From the NCBI GenBank assembly GCA_021502835.1, contig JAKFGP010000018.1:1-41811 (forward strand): a stretch of DNA of 41,811 nt. The letters are read 5' to 3'. The notes below the pieces were generated by a model that was not told where the DNA came from, ran no database searches, and saw nothing but the letters and a program-made list of their open reading frames with translations. The position numbers and the translations under genes are program-made. Each line of letters opens with the position of its first letter. The first letter of the stretch is position 1. The DNA is from Streptomyces thinghirensis (GTDB taxonomy: Bacteria > Actinomycetota > Actinomycetia > Streptomycetales > Streptomycetaceae). Below, one piece after another: positions 28,136-37,733 of the stretch.

Positions 28136-29406
28136 ACTCGCCGAAGCGCGGATACACCCGCGAGAAGTACTCGGCGTCCCGAGTGTGGATCTTGCCCCAG
28201 TGCGGCCGCCCCTCGTGCGCCGTGAAGATGCGCTCGGCGGCGGTGAAGTACGCCTGGTAGGGCGTGCCCCGGAACATGTGGACGGCGATGTACGCGGTGT
28301 CGCGGCCCGATGCCGTGGACAGCGTGATGTCGTCGGCCGGAGCCGTACGCACCTCGACCGGGAAGCTGATCCGGAGCCGTGACCGGTCGACCATCGTCCT
28401 CAGTTCGCGCAGCGTCTCCACGACGGCCTCGCGCGGAACGGCGTACTCCATCTCCACGAAGCGCACCCTGCGCGGAGATGTGAAGACCTTGTAGGGGGTG
28501 TCCGTGTACGTCCGCGCGGACAGCGCCCTGCTGGAGACCCGGGCGATCGTGGGAACGGTGGCGGGCACCGCGCGGCCGACCCAGTTGGCCGCCTGGAAGA
28601 CGCCGTTGGACAGGAACTCGTCCTCGAAAAAGCCCTGGAGCCGCCCCACCGGCCGCTCGGGGCCGGCGCTGCGGTTGTTGCGCTTGGTGTTGGTGCTGCC
28701 GGTGTGCGGGAACCAGTAGAACTCGAAGTGCTCGTTCTCGGTCCACAGTTCGTCGAAGTCGGCGAGGACGCGATCGAACGGCATCGGTTCCTCGCGGGCC
28801 GTGAGCAGGAAGATCGGCTCCACGGCGAAGGTGAGCGCGGTGACGACGCCCAGTGCGCCCAGCCCGATCCGGGCGGCGGCGAACAGGGCGCGCTCCTCGT
28901 CGGTCCCCTGCTCGGAACAGGTCAGCACCGAGCCGTCCGCCGTGACCATCTCCAGGCCCCGGATCTGGGCGGCGATCGAGGCCGAGTCGCGGCCCGTGCC
29001 GTGGGTGCCGGTACTGGTGGCCCCGGAGACGGTCTGATCCATGATGTCGCCCATGTTCGTCAGCGACAGACCCTCTCGCGCGAGGGCCAGGTTGAGCCTC
29101 TTGAGCGGTGTGCCGGCCTCGACCGTGACCGTCATGGCGTCGCGGTCGATGCTGCGGATGCCGGTCAACAGTTGAGGGCGTATCAACACACCGTCCGTCG
29201 CGGCTATGGACGTGAAGGAGTGCCCGGTGCCGACGGCCTTGACCCGCAGCCCGTCCTCGGCCGCCCGGCGCACGGCCTCGGCCAGTTCGTCCACGGAGGC
29301 GGGAGTGACCTCCCGCGCGGGGCGCTGCGGAGACGTTGCCGCCCCAGTTACGCCATGTGCCGTTCTTCCCGCTCGTCATCCCGCTCGCTGTGCGTGTGCT
29401 GCTCAA
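28059..29406 (-). CDS. FAD-dependent D-arabinono-1,4-lactone oxidase-type oxidoreductase
   Basis: Flavoprotein of the vanillyl-alcohol-oxidase fold, aldonolactone oxidoreductase branch, about 448 residues. FAD-binding N-domain: TWRNWGGN, VKAVGTGHSFTSIAATDGVL (the His in GTGHSF is the usual flavin-contact position), GDIMDQTVSGATSTGTHGTG and ARIGLGALGVVTALTFAVEP. The C-terminal substrate domain ends with RPHWGKIHTRD (the HW-[AG]-K family motif) and DRLFRNDYLRRVLG. One frame change near 29300. TTG 29406 is chosen: it has GGGGAGGGG just upstream and forms a TTGA overlap with the MFS stop. ATG 29379 is the alternative. The substrate sugar lactone or alditol is not known. Confidence 0.88.
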
Positions 29407-30609
29407 CGGTCCCCTCCCCGACGCGGTTCCGGCCGCTTGAGCCGGCGGTACCCGAGGAAACCGACCGCGACCGCGACGGCCCCGGCCACCGCCGGAACCC
29501 AGTACCCCGCGCGCGCCCCGGAGGCGTCGATCACCCAGCCGCCCGCGGAGGAGCCGAGCGCGACCCCGACCGCGAGGCCGGTGCTCACCCAGGTCATGCC
29601 TTCGGTGAGCTGCGTGCGTGGTACGTGCTCTTCGATGAGGGACATCGTCGTGATCATCGTGGGAGCGATGGACAGACCCGCAACGAACAGCGCCGCGGCC
29701 AGAAACAGCAGGTTTCCGACCAGTAGGAGGGGATCATACTCACGGCCATCGCACAGACGCCCAGCAGCCAGCGCCGTTCCGGCGGCCCGGCGAAGCGCAT
29801 CAGCCCGAAGATCATGGCCGCCGGTGCACGAACCCGCCGCGTACAGGGCGAGTACCAGGCTGGCGGCGGCCTTGTGCCCCTCCTCCTCGGCGAAGGCCAC
29901 GGTGACCACGTCGATGGCCCCGAAGATCGTGCCCGTCGCCGCGAACGTGACGACCAGGACCTGGAGTCCACGGGATCGCAGCGGGGTGCCGCCGCCCTTG
30001 TGCTGACGCGGATGCGGCTCCGGCTCGGTGGCACGCTGCGCGGTCAGCCAGAAGACGCCCGCGGCCAGGAAGCAGGCGGCGAGCAGCGGCCCGGCCTCCG
30101 GGAACCATGCGGTAGACAGGCCGATGGAGATGATCGGCCCGAAGATGAAGCAGATCTCGTCCACCACGGACTCGAACGAGTATGCGGTGTGCAACTGGGG
30201 GGTCCCCCGGTACAGGGCCGCCCAGCGGGCCGGACCATCGCGCCGAGACTCGGCACGCAGCCGATGCCGACGCAGGACACGAACAGCACCCAGTCCGGCC
30301 AGCCGTAGTGCGCGGCCGGCAGCAGCACGGCCGCCGCCGCGGTGAGCGACACGAGGGTCGCCCGGGCGCAGCACTCGTCGCTGGCCGTACCGGTCCCCAG
30401 ACGGGAGACCTGCGGGTCCGGCCACGGCGGCGGCTAGCGCGATGGTGGCGGACAGGGCGCCGGCCAGTCCGTACCGCCCGGTGAGCTGCGAGATCATCGT
30501 CACCACGCCGATGCCCATCATCGACAGCGGCATACGGCCGAGGAAGCCCGCGGTCGAGAAGGCCTTGGTGCCGGGGGCGGCGAACAGGGCGCGGTAGGGG
30601 GCTGGGCAA
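29403..30609 (-). CDS. MFS transporter, frameshifted
   Basis: Major facilitator transporter of about 400 residues with roughly 12 membrane helices. Pieces: [20 protein letters not shown] at the start, [40 protein letters not shown], the loop [12 protein letters not shown] (motif A-like), [40 protein letters not shown] sequence near 29910 and [23 protein letters not shown] 30609 is preferred (GGAG six bases upstream); no ATG/GTG fits the frame there. Frame changes near 30430, 30365, 30235 and 29730-29830. It lies upstream of and overlaps the lactone-oxidase gene, so the pair may handle the same sugar-derived compound; the ligand is not deducible. Confidence 0.85.
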
Positions 30610-30785
30610 CGAGGTCTCCGGAACGGCTCGGTAACAGCTCAGAAGCGGCTTAGTAAGGTGCGAACGCAGTCGATACAGCTTACTCGCCCGACCGCCCGGA
30701 AACAGCCCCGCGAAACCTGGCGAAACGCGCGGTCGGCACCCCGCCGTTTTCCCGCTGTCGAGGTGCCGGGTGGCAGGATCGAGAC

Positions 30786-31912
30786 ATGCCAGACGTGCTC
30801 GATGCCAGCCCCTACGACGCCCTGCTCCTGCTCTCGTTCGGCGGCCCGGAGGGCCGGACGACGTGGTCCCGTTCCTGGAGAACGTGACACGCGGGCGCGG
30901 CATCCCCAGGAACGCCTCAAGGAAGTCGGTCAGCACTACTTCCTCTTCGGCGGGGTCAGCCCCATCAACGACCAGAACCGCGCCCTGCTGGACGCCCTCC
31001 GCAAGGACTTCGCCGAGCACGGTCTGGACCTGCCGGTCTACTGGGGCAACCGCAACTGGGCGCCGTACCTGACGGACACCCTGCGCGAGATGGTCCGCGA
31101 CGGCCGCCGCCGCATCCTCGTCCTGGCCACCAGCGCCTACGCCTCGTACTCGGGCTGCCGGCAGTACCGCGGAGAACCTCGCGGACGCGCTCGCCGCCCT
31201 GGAAGCCGAGGGCCTGGAGCTGCCGAAGATCGACAAGCTCCGGCACTACTTCAACCACCCGGGCTTCGTCGAGCCCATGGTCGACGGAGTCGTCCGGTCC
31301 CTCGCCGAGCTGCCCGAGGAGGTCCGGGACGGCGCGCACATCGCCTTCTCGACCCACTCGATCCCCACCTCCGCCGCGGACACCTCCGGCCCGGTCGAGG
31401 AGCACGGTGACGGCGGGGCTTACGTACGCCAGCACCTGGACGTGGCGCAGGTGATCGCCGACGCCGTCCGCGAGCGCACCGGCGTCGACCACCCCTGGCA
31501 ACTCGTCTACCAGTCCCGGTCCGGCGCCCCGCACATCCCGTGGCTGGAGCCCGACATCTGCGACCACCTGGAGGAGCGCCACGCGGCCGGCGTCCCCGCC
31601 GTGGTGATGGCCCCCATCGGCTTCGTCTCCGACCACATGGAGGTCCTGTACGACCTCGACACGGAGGCCACGGCCAAGGCGGAGGAGCTGGGGCTGCCGG
31701 TACGCCGTTCCGCCACCGTCGGCGCCGACCAGCGAGTTCGCTGCCGCGGTCCGGGACCTCGTCCTGGAGCGGTCCGCCGACGAGCGCGGGCGGGAGGTCG
31801 CGCCGTGCGCCCTCGGAGCGCTCGGCGCGAGCCACGACCTGTGCCCGGTCGGCTGCTGCCCCGCCCGCGCCCCCCGCCCCGCCGCCGCGGGCGCCGACAG
31901 CCCTACGCGTGA
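30786..31912 (+). CDS. hemH: Ferrochelatase (coproporphyrin ferrochelatase type), frameshifted
   Basis: Inserts Fe2+ into the porphyrin in haem synthesis. In actinobacteria the substrate is coproporphyrin III (CpfC activity). About 375 residues. Motifs: [93 protein letters not shown] (catalytic His), [20 protein letters not shown] and [20 protein letters not shown] (catalytic Glu). The C-terminus has LCPVGCCPA, cysteines placed as in [2Fe-2S]-bearing actinobacterial ferrochelatases. ATG 30786. Frame changes near 30850, 30900, 31170, 31730 and 31900; the last restores the end ADSPYA. It is followed 8 bp later by the next gene. Confidence 0.93.
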
Positions 31913-31920
31913 GGAGCCCC

Positions 31921-32739
31921 GTGACCGACGTGACGCCCGATCCCCTCCACGCCGAGCTGCTGAAGATCGCCCAGGAGGCCGCCCACCGCGCGGGCGAGCT
32001 GCTGCGCGACGGCCGCCCGGCCGACCTCGCGGTCGCCGCCACCAAGTCCAGCCCGATCGACGTGGTCACCGAGATGGACATCGCGGCGGAGAAGCTGATC
32101 ACCGGCCTGATCGCCGACCGCCGCCCCGACGACGGGTTCCTGGGCGAGGAGGGCTCCGCCACCGAGGGCACGAGCGGCATCCGCTGGGTCATCGACCCGC
32201 TCGACGGCACGGTCAACTACCTGTACGGACTGCCCACCTCGGCGGTCTCCGTCGCCGCAGAGCAGGACGGCGAGCGGGTGGCCGGGGTGGTCGTGGCCCC
32301 GATGCGGGGCGAGGCCTACCACGCGGTACTGGGCGGCGGAGCCTGGGCGACGGGCGCCTGGGACGGCGAACGCAGGCTCGCCTGCCGCTCCGCGGCGCCG
32401 CTCGACCAGGCCCTGGTCTCCACCGGCTTCAACTACGTCGCCGACGTCCGCGCCGAACAGGCCGAGATCGCGCGGCGGCTCATTCCGCTGGTGCGCGACA
32501 TCAGGCGCGGCGGCTCGGCCGCGATCGACCTGTGCGACGTGGCGCGGGACGCCCTCGACGGCTACTACGAGCGCGGTCTGCACCCCTGGGACCTCGCGGC
32601 GGGCGACCTGATCGCAGGCGAGGCGGGCGCGGTGACCGGTGGACGCCCCGGTGAGCGCCCGTCCGGAGCCCTGACGATCGCGGCCACCCCGGACGTCTTC
32701 GAGCCCCTCCAGCGGCTCCTGATGGACTTCGGCGCGTAG
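31921..32739 (+). CDS. Inositol monophosphatase family protein
   Basis: Mg2+/Li+-sensitive phosphatase fold, intact, 272 residues. Motif 1 [12 protein letters not shown] (residues 89-100) with metal-binding Asp92 and Asp95, the upstream GEEG (75-78) supplying a metal Glu, and motif 2 [20 protein letters not shown] near residue 221-240. Typical of Streptomyces SuhB/inositol-1-phosphatase proteins; histidinol-phosphate or inositol phosphate could be the substrate. GTG 31921 is supported by GAGGAG beginning at the last base of the hemH stop codon. It lies directly behind hemH, probably cotranscribed. The final codons and stop fall inside the first copy of a 146-bp direct repeat. Confidence 0.92.
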   Translation: MTDVTPDPLHAELLKIAQEAAHRAGELLRDGRPADLAVAATKSSPIDVVTEMDIAAEKLITGLIADRRPDDGFLGEEGSATEGTSGIRWVIDPLDGTVNYLYGLPTSAVSVAAEQDGERVAGVVVAPMRGEAYHAVLGGGAWATGAWDGERRLACRSAAPLDQALVSTGFNYVADVRAEQAEIARRLIPLVRDIRRGGSAAIDLCDVARDALDGYYERGLHPWDLAAGDLIAGEAGAVTGGRPGERPSGALTIAATPDVFEPLQRLLMDFGA

Positions 32740-33010
32740 GCCTCCGGCGGTTTCGGCGGATGGTGTCGGCCGCTCCGGACGGCGTGTGCCCGTTCCGTGC
32801 CCTCCGCCGTCGCGCGCGGGGTACCCCCGGCCAACCGTGGCGGACGCCCCCGTGGGGTGCCGCCCGCGGGGACTTCGGCGCGTTGGCCTCCGGCGGTTTC
32901 GGCGGATGGGGCCCGCCGGCTCGGGAAGGCGTGTGCCCGTTCCGTGCCTCCGCCGTCCCGCGGGGCACCCCGACCCCGTGGCAGACGGCCCCGCGCGGTG
33001 TCCCCCGCGA
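32725..33010. repeat. 146-bp imperfect tandem direct repeat covering the end of the inositol-phosphatase gene
   Basis: Copy 1 starts at 32725 and copy 2 at 32871. Both begin GACTTCGGCGCGT, followed by GGCCTCCGGCGGTTTCGGCG and, later, GGCGTGTGCCCGTTCCGTGC, then a more diverged GTGG-CAGACG/CGGACG stretch. Copy 1 contains the last codons and TAG of the inositol-phosphatase gene; copy 2 has TTG in place of TAG. The likely origin is tandem duplication of the gene's 3' end with part of its downstream region. Confidence 0.85.
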
Positions 33011-33562
33011 CCGCACCGGCACGGCGGCCGACCGCGACGATCGGCCCGACGCGGGGACCGGGTCCGCAGGGCGCCCTCGTGGCTCAGGGCGCGGCAGTCG
33101 AGCCCGACTGCGCGTCCGGCGTGGGCACCCGGCCGGCGCCTGCGAGGCCGTCACCTTGTTGCACGGGCGCCGAACTGCTTCGCCCAGCTCCTCGACTGAT
33201 CGCCGCCCTACTCGACGTGGTCACGGCTCGTACCCGCTCCGCCGGGCCACCCGACACCGTCGCGGACGGCCCCGTGGGTCGTCCCCGCGGTCCCACCCCG
33301 GCGTGGCGGCCGCCCCGACCGCCGGCCCGACGCCGCCACCCGGCTCGGCATGCCGCCCCCGCGCCGACCGGCCCCGGCTCCCACGCCCCGCCAGCTCACC
33401 GCCGGACGGAAACCTGCCGGACATCGGCCCCGCCCGATATCCGTCCCGCCGGGGCAGGCCCTCGTCCGGCGCCCGCGCCCCCGCCTGCTCACCGCCGGAC
33501 GGCACCCGCACGCCAAGGCCCCGGCGCTGGATCCCGCCGGGGCCTTGTCGATCACGGGCCGA
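33011..33562. other. GC-rich non-coding stretch without a recognisable gene
   Basis: About 550 bp between the direct repeat and the small minus-strand gene. Open frames on both strands run through but are proline/arginine-rich and match no family. Short internal repeats are visible: GCTCACCGCCGGACGG twice (33390 and 33489 regions) and CGCGGACGGCCCCGTGGG resembling the repeat to the left. I see degenerate repeat material only. Confidence 0.6.
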
Positions 33563-33737
33563 TCAGACGCCGGTCGCGCCGACCTCCACACCGTGCTCGG
33601 CAGCGAGACGGCGCAGGTCGTCGAGCTCTCCCAGCTCCACCTCGACGAGGAACTCGTCCCCCTCGTCGCGGGCCCGGGGACAGGTCGGTCTCAGTCGTCT
33701 GTATGCGCTGCAGAAGTCCTGCGGTGAAAGCGTCCAT
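33563..33737 (-). CDS. Small conserved protein upstream of cutRS, frameshifted
   Basis: Reconstructed at about 57 residues from two frames: MDAFTAGLLQRIQTTETDLS at the start, then RARDEGDEFLVEVELGELDD and LRRLAAEHGVEVGATGV. It is an amphipathic, Glu/Leu-rich helical protein. Small proteins with this sequence pattern occur beside cutR in Streptomyces; I know no function. ATG 33737. One frame change near 33675. It is divergent from cutR. Confidence 0.7.
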
Positions 33738-33894
33738 GCTGCGCCCCCTCGTCCTGGGTCGTGGGTCGGTGGCACGGGGGGTGTGCCGCTCGGAAGGGAC
33801 GATCACGTCTCCGGTGGAGTGCCCAGCGCAGCCCTGCCGGGCGGCGAGGACGGTGCCGGACACCCACGCCCGCTCTGCGGAAGCGGACCGCGGC

Positions 33895-33916
33895 GTACCG
33901 CGCGGTAACGCGGTAC
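33895..33916. promoter_or_regulatory. Perfect 8-bp inverted repeat in the cutR upstream region
   Basis: GTACCGCG (33895-33902), CGGTAA, CGCGGTAC (33909-33916). It lies between the small minus-strand gene (158 bp from its start) and cutR (243 bp from its start). Possible operator; no regulator can be named. Confidence 0.5.
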
Positions 33917-33962
33917 AGGCAGAGCGTGATCGCGGGGTGTAAAGCCGTCCTCCCCCGCTCCC

Positions 33963-34000
33963 TTTCGCGGGAAACCTCAACCCCGCGAGAAAAATCTCGC
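33963..34000 (+). promoter_or_regulatory. Two mutually exclusive hairpins upstream of cutR
   Basis: Hairpin A pairs TTTCGCGGG (33963-33971) with CCCGCGAGAAA (33983-33993), with a 2-base bulge. Hairpin B is the perfect GCGAGA-AAAA-TCTCGC (33985-34000). The two share GCGAGA, so only one can form. If the transcript starts upstream this could be a switchable leader; otherwise it is coincidental. The rest of 33738-34158 has no other clear element apart from GGAAGGA before the cutR start. Confidence 0.4.
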
Positions 34001-34158
34001 ATTCCCGGTTCCTCACCGGCCTCCCCTCCCGCCTCTCCACCCGCCTTACAGCCGACTTATGGCCGAAAAGGGCAGGATGGAGGCAACACACCCACCAGCC
34101 CCCTGCCCTCGTGCGTCCGAGAAGCGCTACGCGGGTGGACACAGGAAGGACAAGCGAC

Positions 34159-34812
34159 GTGCGCGTACTCGTCGTCGAGGACGAGCAACTGCTCGCCGAT
34201 GCGGTGGGCCACCGGACTGCGCCGGGAGGCCATGGCCGTCGACGTCGTGTACGACGGTGCGGCGGCCCTGGAGCGCATCGGCGTCAACGACTACGACGTG
34301 GTCGTCCTCGACCGCGACCTCCCGCTCGTGCACGGCGACGACGTGTGCCGCAAGATCGTCGAGCTGGGCATGCCCACGCGCGTGCTGATGCTCACGGCCT
34401 CGGGCGACGTCAGCGACCGGGTCGAGGGCCTGGAGATCGGCGCCGACGACTACCTGCCCAAGCCCTTCGCGTTCAGCGAGCTGATCGCGCGCGTGCGCGC
34501 CCTGGGCCGGCGTACCAGCGTGCCCCTGCCGCCCGTCCTGGAGCGGGCCGGCATCAAGCTCGACCCGAACCGCCGCGAGGTCTTCCGGGACGGCAAGGAG
34601 GTGCAGCTCGCGCCCAAGGAGTTCGCCGTGCTGGAGGTCCTCATGCGCAGCGAGGGCGCGGTCGTCTCCATGAGCAGCTGCTGGAGAAGGCCTGGGACGA
34701 GAACACCGACCCGTTCACCAACGTCGTGCGTGTGACCGTGATGACCCTGCGCCGCAAGCTGGGCGAGCCGCCCGTCATCGTCACCGTCCCCGGCTCCGGC
34801 TACCGGATCTGA
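34159..34812 (+). CDS. cutR: Response regulator CutR (OmpR family), frameshifted
   Basis: OmpR/PhoB-type regulator, about 217 residues. The receiver has VLVVEDEQLLADAV, the phosphoacceptor motif DVVVLDRDLPLVHGDDVC, RVLMLTASGDVSDRVEGLEI and GADDYLPKPFAFSELIARVR (the invariant Lys). The winged-helix output domain has LAPKEFAVLEVLMRSEGAVV, then NVVRVTVMTLRRKLGEPPVI and TVPGSGYRI. The LDRDLP motif matches Streptomyces CutR from memory. GTG 34159 with GGAAGGA nine bases upstream. Frame changes near 34208 and 34675. It is followed after 6 bp by cutS. Confidence 0.92.
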   Translation: MRVLVVEDEQLLADAVGHRTAPGGHGRRRRVRRCGGPGAHRRQRLRRGRPRPRPPARARRRRVPQDRRAGHAHARADAHGLGRRQRPGRGPGDRRRRLPAQALRVQRADRARARPGPAYQRAPAARPGAGRHQARPEPPRGLPGRQGGAARAQGVRRAGGPHAQRGRGRLHEQLLEKAWDENTDPFTNVVRVTVMTLRRKLGEPPVIVTVPGSGYRI

Positions 34813-34818
34813 TCGACC

Positions 34819-36066
34819 GTGGCGACGACACCCGCGCCCCCCGGGGCGCCACCGAAGCCCACCTGGGACCGCGCGGTCAGCCACCCCGCTGCCGTGGCTG
34901 CGGCCCACCATCCGGATAAGGCTCACGCTGCTGTACGGCGGCATGTTCCTGATCGCCGGCATCCTGCTGCTGTCGATCATCTACCTGCTGGCCGCCCAGG
35001 CGGTACGCACCGGCAACCAACCGCTGTACAAGATCGTCGACTTCCAGGACCTCCAGGTCGCGAGCAACGACTGTCCGGGAGTCACCAACGACAACCTGTC
35101 GCTGTCGCAGTTCAACGCCGCGATCAGCGACTGCATCGACCACCAGCGCCAGGTCGCCCTGGACCGGCTGCTCAGCCGCTCGCTGCTGGCCCTGCTCGGC
35201 CTCGCCGTGATCGCCTTCGCCTTCGGCTACGCCATGGCCGGACGCGTCCTGTCGCCGCTGGGCCGGATCACCCGCACCGCGCGCGCGGTGGCGGGCTCCG
35301 ACCTCTCGCGGCGGATCGAGCTGGACGGCCCGGACGACGAGCTGAAGGAGCTGGCGGACACCTTCGACGACATGCTGGAGCGGCTGCAACGGGCCTTCAC
35401 CGCCCAGCAGCCGCTTCGTCCGGCAACGCCTCCCACGAGTTGCGCACGCCACTGGCGATCAACCGCACCTCCTGGAAGTGCACCTCTCCGATCCGAACGC
35501 CCCGGTGGAACTGCAACAGCTCGGCAAGACACTGCTGGCCACCAACGAACGCAGCGAGCAACTCGTCGAGGGCCTGCTGCTGCTCGCCCGCAGCGACAAC
35601 CAGATCGTCGAGCGCAAGCCGGTGAACCTCGCCGAGGTGGCCGGCCAGGCCATCGACCAGGTGCGTGCCGAGGCCGAGACCAAGGGCGTGGAGATCCGCG
35701 GTACGCGCGAGCCCGCAGTGGTCCAGGGCAACGGTGTCCTGCTGGAGCGGATCGCCCTGAACCTCGTACAGAACGCCGTGCGCTACAACGTGGCCGAGCA
35801 GGGCTGGGGCGGAGGTCACCACCGCGTCGAGAACGGCCAGGCGGTCCTGGTGGTCACCAACACGGGCCCGGTCGTGCCGGCGTACGAGATCGACAACCTC
35901 TTCGAGCCGTTCCGGCGACTGCGCACCGAGCGCACGGGCAGCGACAAAGGGAGTCGGCCTCGGCCTGTCCATCGCGCGGTCGGTGGCCCGCGCGCACGGC
36001 GGGCACATCTACGCACAGCCGCGCGAGGGCGGAGGGCTCGTGATGCGGGTGACGCTGCCCGTCTGA
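34819..36066 (+). CDS. cutS: Sensor histidine kinase CutS, frameshifted
   Basis: Membrane kinase partner of CutR, about 414 residues. TM1 is LTLLYGGMFLIAGILLLSII. An extracytoplasmic loop of about 60 residues carries two cysteines (NDCPG near 35070 and SDCID near 35132). TM2 is SLLALLGLAVIAFAFGYAMA, followed by HAMP (RVLSPLGRITRTARAVAGSD), the phospho-His box NASHELRTPLA (about 35424-35455 after frame joining), N-box NLVQNAVRYN, and the G boxes reconstructed as GVGLGLSI with GGGLVMRVTLPV. GTG 34819. Frame changes near 34895, 35410, 35470, 35805 and 35945. CutRS has been linked to extracytoplasmic secretion stress, with the sensor-domain cysteines proposed as a redox switch; that is literature recall. 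Confidence 0.92.
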
Positions 36067-36470
36067 GATCATGACCCCGACATCTCACCGAGACCCGAGG
36101 ATGTTCGCTTTGAGCTGAATTTCCAGGCCACCGGCCCTGGAGCCGCCTGTGTGATCGATCACAGAGGAGGCTTTCCCGCCATCTACTTCCGTGATCATGC
36201 ACCCTGTCGGAAAGCCGGGAAAATCCCTGGTTTTCAGGGGTCCTGATCAGTGGAAGTACCGGTGAGACGCCTTTGAAGTGCGGCATTCGGACCGTGTACG
36301 GTCCCCATCGCCATCCAAGCCGATCACTCATGAGGGGTCGGTTGGGTGTCGATTGAGTAACAGACCTTGATGTGAGGCAAAATCTCCGCCTCGGGTCGGG
36401 CACAAGTCCGGCCTCTCACGCGTTACGTGCGCTGGAGACACCCGCAGACACCCAGAGGGGGAGAGCGACC
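36067..36470 (+). promoter_or_regulatory. 404-bp region upstream of the DUF4193 gene, with CRP-like palindrome
   Basis: No ORF of note. It contains TGTGATCGATCACA (36150-36163), a perfect 14-bp palindrome with CRP-type half-sites TGTGA/TCACA but a 4-bp rather than 6-bp spacer. A second inverted repeat, GAAAA-N7-TTTTC, lies at 36219-36235. Its lower GC content than the surroundings fits a promoter/leader for the DUF4193 gene. ribosome site GAGGGGGAGAG lies just before ATG 36471. No obvious terminator for cutS is seen. Confidence 0.5.
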
Positions 36471-36770
36471 ATGGCAACCGATTACGACACTCCACGCAAG
36501 ACCGACGACGATGTCGACTCGGACAGCCTCGAAGAGCTGAAGGCGAGGCGGAACGACAAGTCCGCCTCGGCCGTCGACGTCGACGAGTTCCGAGGCCGCG
36601 GAAGGCCTCGAACTTCCCGGCGCCGACCTCTCGAACGAGGAACTGGCCGCTCGTGTACTTCCGAAGCAGCAGGACGAGTTCACCTGCATGAGCTTTAGCT
36701 TCCTGGTGCACCGCCACCAGCCAGCGGCCCGGGAGAAGAACGGCCGGCGATCTGCCGCGACTGCGACTGA
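36471..36770 (+). CDS. DUF4193 small acidic zinc-ribbon protein, frameshifted
   Basis: About 98 residues, a highly conserved actinobacterial protein. The acidic N-terminus MATDYDTPRKTDDDVDSDSL is followed by EELKARRNDKSASAVDVDEF. After a frame change near 36595 come LELPGADLSNEELA and VLPKQQDEFTCM. The zinc-binding tail is distorted by small indels: the family pattern C-x-x-C ... NGQ-x-x-C-x-x-C appears as TCMS, then REKNG, then C-R-D-C-D ending at TGA 36768-36770. It resembles DksA/TraR-type Zn fingers only in the ribbon. RbpA-like transcription roles have been discussed for acidic small actinobacterial proteins, but DUF4193 has no settled function. Confidence 0.88.
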
Positions 36771-36779
36771 GGGCGGGGT

Positions 36780-37733
36780 CGGCCGTGACTGGCTCGACCC
36801 CTCCCTGGAAGCGCCGCTTCTCCAGGCGGGAAGCGGACCAGGACCGTCCGACGGTCCTACGGCGCGCGTGACGACGAGCGCGATTCGACACCGATACGGG
36901 GACGGCCTCGCTCGACTCGGTGACGACGGGGTGACCTCCCGGCGACCGCCAGGACGTCGGCACCCGCTGCCGGCGACGGGCAGCGGCGTTGAGCACAAGG
37001 CCGGACAGGGGTCCATGGCGGCGGTCCAGCGCGCCAGGGCCGCCCTGGCACCTCGCCGACCGGATCATCGACCTGGCGCGCGTGCCGTACGGGACCTGGC
37101 GACGCTCCGCAGGCCCGGTTCCCGGTCTCGGACCCAGGAGCTCGCCGACCGGCTGGTGGCAGAGGGGCACGTAAGGGCACCCGCGACCGTCGAGCGGGCA
37201 TCGGCGCGACACGATGATGCCGTACCGCCCGCGATGCCCACGGAACTGGCCGCCGTCACCGGCGTCGCGGCGATCGAACTCAAGATGATCGCCAACTCCA
37301 CGGGTCTACGGCGTACGACCGCCCGGCAGCCTCGCCCAGCGCAGCACCGCGTATCTGGCGAACTCCTGGTCGGACGAGCGCGGCATCGACGTGGTCCAAG
37401 CCGTCGACGCTCGGTCTCCGCCGCCGAACAGCCACATGAAGCGCCAGCTCCGTCAGCTCCAGATCATGAAGCGGATGGTGCGCGACCTGCCGAACCTGGT
37501 GCTGGTTCATGGTGGGCGCGGCCGTGGGCCGCCGTCATGAACCGCCGCGACACCAGAAAGCTGGCCGACAGGATCGGACGGACCTGCGCAAGCTGGGTCC
37601 CGTGGAGCGCCCTCGGTGGAACTCCCGACGCTGGAGGGCGCGGGACTTGCCCGCTGGACATGGGCGCCCACCCTCACGAAGGGACTCGGCCCGAAGGGCT
37701 CGGCCGCCGCCCCGGAGGGACGGCGAGCACTGA
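36780..37733 (+). CDS. Conserved Streptomyces membrane-associated protein, heavily frameshifted
   Basis: Recoverable as a mosaic of three frames. Start GRDWLDPSLE, then RRFSRREADQDRPTVLRRAY with YDDERDSTP. The core is WHLADRIIDLARVP, ELADRLVA, PPAMPTELAAVTGVAAIELK, IELKMIANSTG, LAQRSTAYLANSW and RGIDVVQAVDA. The C-terminal part is MKRQLRQLQIMKRMVRDLPN, then FMVGAAVGAVMNRRDTRKLA (glycine/alanine membrane segment) and ADRIRTDLRKLGPVPW-like sequence. The alanine-rich 'AELAAEVTGVAAIELKMI' helix recalls EcsC-family proteins, which is my best guess. More than eight frame changes; the start codon cannot be fixed and the end (TGA 37731-37733) is the best fit. It is convergent with the DUF3093 gene. 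Confidence 0.6.

Noticed and set aside
32565..33154. Several proline/arginine-rich frames over the 146-bp repeat
   Set aside because: All frames are open only because of GC richness and lack stops by composition; none keeps codon-position bias.
36780..37733. True pseudogene status for the membrane-associated protein
   Set aside because: Motifs are retained across all frames and the neighbours show the same error pattern, so sequence error is the simpler explanation.
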